10,869 nucleotides of DNA from JAAYXU01 sp050942555. Lineage in GTDB: Bacteria > Bacillota > Clostridia > Christensenellales > UMGS416. The notes below the pieces were generated by a model that made no database searches, had not been told where the DNA came from, and was given only the letters and a program-made list of their open reading frames with translations. The stretch lies in the NCBI GenBank assembly GCA_050942555.1, contig JBMNNN010000056.1:1-10869 (forward strand), read 5' to 3'. The stretch's first letter is position 1. Every line of letters starts with the position of its first letter. The position numbers and the translations under genes were made by a program. Positions 7,196 to 10,869 of this stretch are shown piece after piece.

Positions 7196-7711
7196 CTATT
7201 TCTGGTTTTTGGGAGCCACGATCATGGTCATGAAGCGGCCTTCCAGCTGGGGTCTTCTCTCGACGACGCCCACCTCTTCCACGCGGCGGGCGAACTCGTC
7301 CAATACCTTACTACCCATCTCGGTATGGGCTATCTGGCGGCCCCGGAACCGTATGCTGGCCTTGACCTTGTCTCCCTGCATGAGAAACTTATAAGCCTGC
7401 TTCGCTTTGGTGTTCAGGTCGTGCTCATCGATGGTCGGAGAGAGGCGCACGCCCTTGATCTCGACGATGTTCTGGTTCTTTCTGGCTTCCTTTTCGCGTT
7501 TCTCCTGCTCGAAACAGTACTTCCCGTAGTCCATAATTTTGCATACAGGCGGATTGGCATTCGGCGCGATCAGCACCAGATCCAGATCCAGATCCTCTGC
7601 CATTTTGAGGGCCTTTTCACGGGAGACAATACCTAACTGTTCCCCTTCGCTGGAGATCAGCCGGACCTCGCCGGCTCGGATGCCATCATTTATCACCAGA
7701 TTGGTTTTGAT
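7196..7711 (-). CDS. infC: Translation initiation factor IF-3, with apparent ATC start codon
   Basis: The protein has 171 residues counted from the ATC at 7711-7709. IF3 binds the 30S subunit, keeps subunits apart and rejects non-AUG starts. The N-terminal domain has 'INDGIRAGEVRLI' (7-19). The linker region shows 'PPVCKIMDYGKY' (54-65) followed by a Lys/Glu-rich helix. The C-terminal domain begins 'EIKGVRLSPTIDEHD' (84-98) and ends 'MTMIVAPKNQK'. The start is decided by GGAGGTG (7724-7718): an 8-base gap from GGAGG leads to ATC, and the N-terminus then aligns with other IF3 proteins to within a residue. The only earlier usual codon, a GTG at 7720, lies inside the ribosome-binding site. There is no ATG, GTG or TTG between. 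Known infC genes use AUU, AUC or AUA so that IF3 represses itself. It is the first gene of the operon and sits under the L20 leader. Confidence 0.96.
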   Translation of the reverse strand: MKTNLVINDGIRAGEVRLISSEGEQLGIVSREKALKMAEDLDLDLVLIAPNANPPVCKIMDYGKYCFEQEKREKEARKNQNIVEIKGVRLSPTIDEHDLNTKAKQAYKFLMQGDKVKASIRFRGRQIAHTEMGSKVLDEFARRVEEVGVVERRPQLEGRFMTMIVAPKNQK

Positions 7712-7724
7712 ACAGAACACCTCC
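7709..7724 (-). promoter_or_regulatory. infC ribosome-binding site with ATC initiation codon
   Basis: GGAGGTG (7724-7718) is a seven-base match to the 16S rRNA anti-SD end. The spacing from GGAGG (ending 7720) to ATC (7711-7709) is 8 bases. The pairing of a very strong SD with a disfavoured start codon is the known arrangement for IF3 autocontrol. Confidence 0.88.
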
Positions 7725-7830
7725 GAGTATATTAATAAAGAGTGGGCGAATTTTACCCACTCTCAATGACACTCTTTAACCTGACAACCTGTTCGTCGGC
7801 AGGTGAGAAGTGGATTCGCTTCTTCTTTGC
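7722..7830 (-). promoter_or_regulatory. Ribosomal protein L20 leader (attenuator of infC-rpmI-rplT)
   Basis: The approximately 110-base leader has the mutually exclusive pairings expected of the Firmicutes L20 leader. CCACTTCTC (7813-7805) can pair with GAGAGTGG (7764-7757), with one bulged U, enclosing a hairpin ACCTG/CAGGT (7804-7787). The same GAGTGGG segment can instead pair with CCCACTC downstream to form a terminator hairpin. In Bacillus subtilis bL20 binds such a leader and promotes early termination, so excess bL20 reduces its own operon. The structure was worked out by eye; the family assignment rests on position, the conserved-looking 'CCACTTCTCACC' run and the alternative folds. 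Confidence 0.87.
7731..7763 (-). terminator. Attenuator terminator in the infC leader
   Basis: AGAGTGGG (7763-7756) pairs with CCCACTCT (7746-7739) across a 9-base AT-rich loop, followed by a modest T-rich run TTTATTA. The T-run is imperfect, which fits a conditional terminator that depends on bL20 more than a constitutive one. Confidence 0.8.
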
Positions 7831-7836
7831 CATTAA

Positions 7837-7866
7837 AGTATACCACAGCCCCGCCGACGCTGTCAA
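7837..7866 (-). promoter_or_regulatory. Sigma-A promoter of the infC operon
   Basis: A perfect TTGACA (7866-7861) and TATACT (7842-7837) are separated by 18 bases, and a TGG triplet just before the -10 box gives an extended -10 element. The expected start is a G near 7830. The promoter sits in the 211-base gap between engB and infC. Confidence 0.9.
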
Positions 7867-7922
7867 TAACTGTTTACGGTATTTTGTCGTTCAAACATCC
7901 AATAAACATACATAACCGCGGC

Positions 7923-8528
7923 TCAACCCTGCGCGCCGGGTGTGTCCGACAGTATTTCGCCGATGCGCCCCAGCAGCTCCCTGCGGCCCGTACCGTCCTT
8001 CGCAGAAAATATGATGGTCGGAGTCCGGAAGGTCATACCCAGCGCGTCGGACAAACCTGCTGCAGCAGCCGTGCGCTGCGAGCGCGCCAGCTTGTCTGCC
8101 TTGGTCGCGATAATCGTACAGGCGATACCGTAGTACTGCGCCCAGAAAGCCATCTGCCGGTCGTCGTCGGTTGGTTCGCGGCGGATATCGAGAAGCAGGA
8201 AAAGATGCCGGAGGCCAGGACTCGTGCGCAGGTACTCCTCGATCATCGGGCCCCACCTGCGCCGCTCTTCCTTCGAAACGCGGGCATAGCCATACCCCGG
8301 CAAATCCGTGAGTATCAGCGACTCATTGACGAGATAGAAATGCATGAGCCGCGTCTTGCCAGGTTCCGTGCTGATCCGGGCCAGCCCTTTCCTGCCGACC
8401 AGCGCGTTGATAAGCGACGATTTGCCCACATTGGACCGCCCCACCAGCGCGATTTGGGGCAGCGTGAGCCCGGCGTATCCCCGCCTGTCGGCTGCCCATC
8501 TCAGATAGCGGCACGATTGAATATCAAT
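7923..8528 (-). CDS. engB: Ribosome biogenesis GTP-binding protein EngB (YsxC/YihA), with apparent ATT start
   Basis: The protein has 201 residues if started at the ATT at 8528-8526. EngB is an essential GTPase needed for late 50S subunit assembly. G motifs: G1 GRSNVGKSS at 30-38, G2 threonine T59 in 'PGKTR', G3 DLPG at 75-78, G4 TKAD at 142-145 and a G5-like 'SAKD'. Starting at the ATT gives 25 residues from the second residue to 'LPQI', the same spacing I recall for Bacillus YsxC. AGGAGG (8543-8538) lies 9 bases upstream. No in-frame ATG, GTG or TTG occurs before the GTG at 8444, which is inside the G1 strand and would remove the first beta strand. A CTG at 8504 has no SD sequence. The start overlaps the lon stop by five bases (ATTGA), so translation is probably coupled to lon. 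The lon-engB order is the Bacillus one. Confidence 0.93.
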   Translation of the reverse strand: MDIQSCRYLRWAADRRGYAGLTLPQIALVGRSNVGKSSLINALVGRKGLARISTEPGKTRLMHFYLVNESLILTDLPGYGYARVSKEERRRWGPMIEEYLRTSPGLRHLFLLLDIRREPTDDDRQMAFWAQYYGIACTIIATKADKLARSQRTAAAAGLSDALGMTFRTPTIIFSAKDGTGRRELLGRIGEILSDTPGAQG

Positions 8529-10851
8529 GGCTTTCTTCCTCCTGATCCAGCGCGTACGCCAGCACCTGATCGATCGAATCGGCGAATATGAATTTCATCT
8601 TTTTTCGGATGCCAGGCGGTATTTCCTGCGTGCTGCGTTCGTTGCCCCGCGGGAGTATGATGGTCATAATGTCTTCCCGGTATGCCGCCAGCGTCTTTTC
8701 CTTGACGCCGCCGATGGGTAGCACCCGTCCCCGCAGCGTGATTTCGCCGGTCATCGCAATATCGCCGCGCACAGGCTTACCGGTCAGCGCCGATACCATC
8801 GCCGTCGTCATCGTGATACCCGCCGAGGGCCCGTCCTTGGGCGTGGCTCCCTCGGGGATGTGGATATGGATATCCTTCTTGCTGTGAAACTGTTCGTCGA
8901 TTCCCAGCGCTTTCATATTGGCGCGAATATAGCTCAGCGCGGCTTTTGCAGATTCCTTCATGACGTCGCCAAGCTGGCCGGTCAGCTCCAGTTGCCCGGT
9001 TCCGTCCATCACGTTGACTTCGATATCCAGCGTTACGCCGCCCACCGCGGTCCAGGCCAGACCCTTGGCGACTCCGACCGCACTTGCCCGCTCGCTCTCC
9101 TGCCTCTTGAGCACCGGTATGCCCAAATATTTTTCCAGATTGACCGGAGTAACGATCACCCGTTTTCTGCCGGTTTCCTGAAGTATGCGCGCGGTTTTCC
9201 GGCAAATATGCGCGATCTGCCTGTCCAGACTGCGCACGCCTGCCTCCCTGGTATAGCCGCTGATGATCGCAGGCAGCGCAGCAGTTCTGATGCGCAGCGC
9301 GTTTTCGGGAATACCGTGCTCGCGAATCTGTTTGGGTATGAGATGTTCCTGCGCGATATAGACCTTTTCCTCATCGGTGTAGCCCGATATATGTATGATC
9401 TCCATACGGTCGAGCAGCGGCGGAGGAATCGTATCGGTTGTGTTTGCAGTGGTCAGGAACATGACCCGCGACAGATCAAACGGCACCTCCAGGTAATGGT
9501 CACGGAAACAGAAATTCTGCTCCGAATCCAGCACCTCCAGCATCGCGGAAGCCGGATCTCCCCGGAAATCATGGCCTATCTTGTCCACCTCATCGAAGAG
9601 GAAGACCGGGTTGTTGGTTTTCGCCAGCCTGATGTTGCTCATGATGCGGCCGGGAATCGCGCCGATATAGGTGCGCCGGTGCCCCCGTATCTCGGCCTCG
9701 TCGCGGACGCCGCCCAGCGACATGCGCACGAATTTGCGTCCCAGAGCCCGCGCAATCGAGCGCGCGATCGACGTCTTGCCCACGCCGGGCGGGCCCACGA
9801 AGCAAAGGATGGGACCTTTCATCGTATTGGTCAAAGCGCGCACCGCCAGATACTCGACCACGCGCTCCTTGACCTTCTCAAGCCCGTAGTGATCCTCCTC
9901 GAGTATCTCCATCGCGTTGCGCAGATCCATGTTGTCTTCAGTTTGGGTATTCCACGGCAGCTCGGTGATCCACTCGATCCAGGTCCGCAGCACCGCGATC
10001 TCGGGCGAACCTGACGGGAGGTTCTCCAGCCGGCTGAGCTCCTTGAGGCACTTTTCCCTGACCTCGTCGTCCAGGGGCAGCTCCTCTATCGCCCTGCGGA
10101 ATTCGTCGATCTCGTTGCTGCGGTCCTCTCCGAGCTCCTGCTGAATAGCCTTGATCTGCTCGTGCAGATAATGCTCCTTTTGCATGCGGTCGATCGACTT
10201 GCGTACCCGGTGGTTGATCTTCTGCTCGATACGCTGCACGTCAATCTCGTGTGTCAACAGTACCAAAAGCCGCTCCAGGCGCTCCAGCGGATCCTTGATC
10301 TCGAGTATCTCCTGCTTTTCCTCGAGCCTCACCAGCACGTTGGCGGCGATCGTGTCGGCCATCCGTCCAGGCTCATCGTTAATTCCCACCGCCAGCAGCG
10401 TCTCGGGGGACACGCGGCCTGAAAGCCGCATGTATTCCTCGAAACGTTCCATCGCGCTGCGGATGAGCGCTTTGGCTTCCAATGTATCGGCTGCGGGCAT
10501 TTCGCTGATCTGCCGTGTTTCTGCGGCGATATACGGCTCCCACTGCGTATATTCCACGATCTCCGCCCTGCAGACTCCCTCCACCAGCACGCGCACCGTA
10601 TCGTTGGGAAGCCGGAGCAGCTGCTTGATCCGGCCCAGCGTACCCATCGAATAAAGCCTGTTGGGCGCGGGGTCCTCATCCTGCGTATCCTTTTGCGTGA
10701 CCAGGCAGAGTATCTGGTCGGTATCCATGGCCTGATTGAGGGCTGCCAGGGATTTCTCGCGGCCCACATCAAAGTTCATCGTCATGTTGGGATACAGCGC
10801 GATTCCTCTCAGCGCCAGTACCGGAATGATTTTTATCTCCTCCTGAGCCAT
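8524..10851 (-). CDS. lon: ATP-dependent Lon protease (LonA type)
   Basis: The protein has 775 residues, the full length of a LonA. This cytosolic AAA+ protease degrades misfolded and short-lived regulatory proteins. The N-terminal substrate domain starts at 'IIPVLALRGIALYPNM' (8-23) and continues into a coiled-coil stretch around 170-250. The AAA+ module has Walker A GPPGVGKTS at 353-361, Walker B 'VFLFDEVD' at 416-423 and an arginine-rich 'GHRRTYIGA' near 390. The C-terminal Ser-Lys protease domain has the catalytic serine S676 in 'PKDGPSAG' and lysine K719 in 'GGVKEK', with the 43-residue spacing of E. coli Lon. I chose the ATG at 10851, with GAGGAG 12 bases upstream. An in-frame GTG at 10860 would add three residues, but its distance to that SD is only three bases. 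The promoter and any upstream partner (clpX in Bacillus) are outside the window. Confidence 0.97.
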   Translation of the reverse strand: MAQEEIKIIPVLALRGIALYPNMTMNFDVGREKSLAALNQAMDTDQILCLVTQKDTQDEDPAPNRLYSMGTLGRIKQLLRLPNDTVRVLVEGVCRAEIVEYTQWEPYIAAETRQISEMPAADTLEAKALIRSAMERFEEYMRLSGRVSPETLLAVGINDEPGRMADTIAANVLVRLEEKQEILEIKDPLERLERLLVLLTHEIDVQRIEQKINHRVRKSIDRMQKEHYLHEQIKAIQQELGEDRSNEIDEFRRAIEELPLDDEVREKCLKELSRLENLPSGSPEIAVLRTWIEWITELPWNTQTEDNMDLRNAMEILEEDHYGLEKVKERVVEYLAVRALTNTMKGPILCFVGPPGVGKTSIARSIARALGRKFVRMSLGGVRDEAEIRGHRRTYIGAIPGRIMSNIRLAKTNNPVFLFDEVDKIGHDFRGDPASAMLEVLDSEQNFCFRDHYLEVPFDLSRVMFLTTANTTDTIPPPLLDRMEIIHISGYTDEEKVYIAQEHLIPKQIREHGIPENALRIRTAALPAIISGYTREAGVRSLDRQIAHICRKTARILQETGRKRVIVTPVNLEKYLGIPVLKRQESERASAVGVAKGLAWTAVGGVTLDIEVNVMDGTGQLELTGQLGDVMKESAKAALSYIRANMKALGIDEQFHSKKDIHIHIPEGATPKDGPSAGITMTTAMVSALTGKPVRGDIAMTGEITLRGRVLPIGGVKEKTLAAYREDIMTIILPRGNERSTQEIPPGIRKKMKFIFADSIDQVLAYALDQEEESH
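8526..8543 (-). promoter_or_regulatory. engB ribosome-binding site and ATT initiation codon inside the end of lon
   Basis: AGGAGG (8543-8538) within the last codons of lon stands 9 bases before ATT (8528-8526). ATT overlaps the lon TGA (8526-8524) by one base. The arrangement resembles the usual ATGA coupling overlap with ATT in place of ATG. Confidence 0.75.
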
Positions 10852-10863
10852 CGGCTGCACATT

Positions 10864-10869
10864 CTCCTC
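10864..10869 (-). promoter_or_regulatory. lon ribosome-binding site
   Basis: GAGGAG at the right edge of the window lies 12 bases before the chosen ATG at 10851 and only 3 bases before a GTG at 10860. The spacing is slightly long for the ATG, and the upstream sequence is cut off, so the lon start is the less certain part of that gene. Confidence 0.6.

Noticed and set aside
7718..7720. GTG start for infC.
   Set aside because: The GTG is part of the GGAGGTG ribosome-binding site, has no SD of its own and would add three residues not expected in IF3.
7843..7922. Search for a terminator after engB.
   Set aside because: The gap has AT-rich stretches but no stable hairpin with a T-run; lon-engB transcripts may continue into the infC leader.
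8442..8444. GTG start for engB giving a 173-residue protein.
   Set aside because: It begins one residue before the G1 motif, so the first beta strand would be lost, and no SD precedes it.
8860..10014. Long plus-strand open frame opposite lon, and other plus-strand frames.
   Set aside because: They mirror well-supported minus-strand genes of high GC content, have no family resemblance and no convincing ribosome-binding sites.
1..10869. Mobile elements, CRISPR arrays, toxin-antitoxin or defence genes, tRNA or rRNA genes.
   Set aside because: None seen on either strand; the gene content is housekeeping throughout apart from the sensor at the left edge.

Overview
The window is a compact, GC-rich housekeeping segment. 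Every gene I can support lies on the minus strand, so transcription runs from high to low coordinates. The gene set points to a Firmicutes-type bacterium, probably a GC-rich Clostridia lineage: lon followed by engB, the infC-rpmI-rplT operon behind an L20-type leader, an isoleucine T-box before ileS, strong Shine-Dalgarno (SD) sequences and consensus sigma-A promoters. I cannot name the species from this stretch. It holds no mobile element, CRISPR array, tRNA, rRNA or phage gene.

Layout in the direction of transcription. (1) 10869-7923: lon (ATP-dependent protease) and engB (ribosome-assembly GTPase), overlapping by five bases. The engB start appears to be ATT. (2) 7866-6550: a consensus promoter, an L20-type attenuator leader, then infC (IF3, apparently starting at ATC), rpmI (bL35) and rplT (bL20), closed by a strong intrinsic terminator. 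(3) 6510-5626: a SpoU/TrmH-family RNA methyltransferase whose last codons contain the next promoter. (4) 5666-690: promoter, T-box leader with an ATC (Ile) specifier and intrinsic terminator, then ileS (eukaryote-like/type 2 isoleucyl-tRNA synthetase), a COG1092-like SAM methyltransferase and an RluA-family pseudouridine synthase. These three genes overlap at their junctions and look translationally coupled. (5) 621-1: a separate promoter and the first 187 codons of a PocR-domain sensor protein that runs off the left edge.

The genes form a translation and ribosome-biogenesis neighbourhood with two feedback circuits. Uncharged tRNA-Ile should release ileS and its two downstream RNA-modification genes from attenuation. 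Excess bL20 should shut down infC-rpmI-rplT. The points most worth a second look are the two apparent AUU/AUC starts (engB and infC), which could place engB under IF3 start-codon discrimination, and the T-box promoter buried in the methyltransferase reading frame. I did not find an unknown multi-gene system; the novelty is regulatory.
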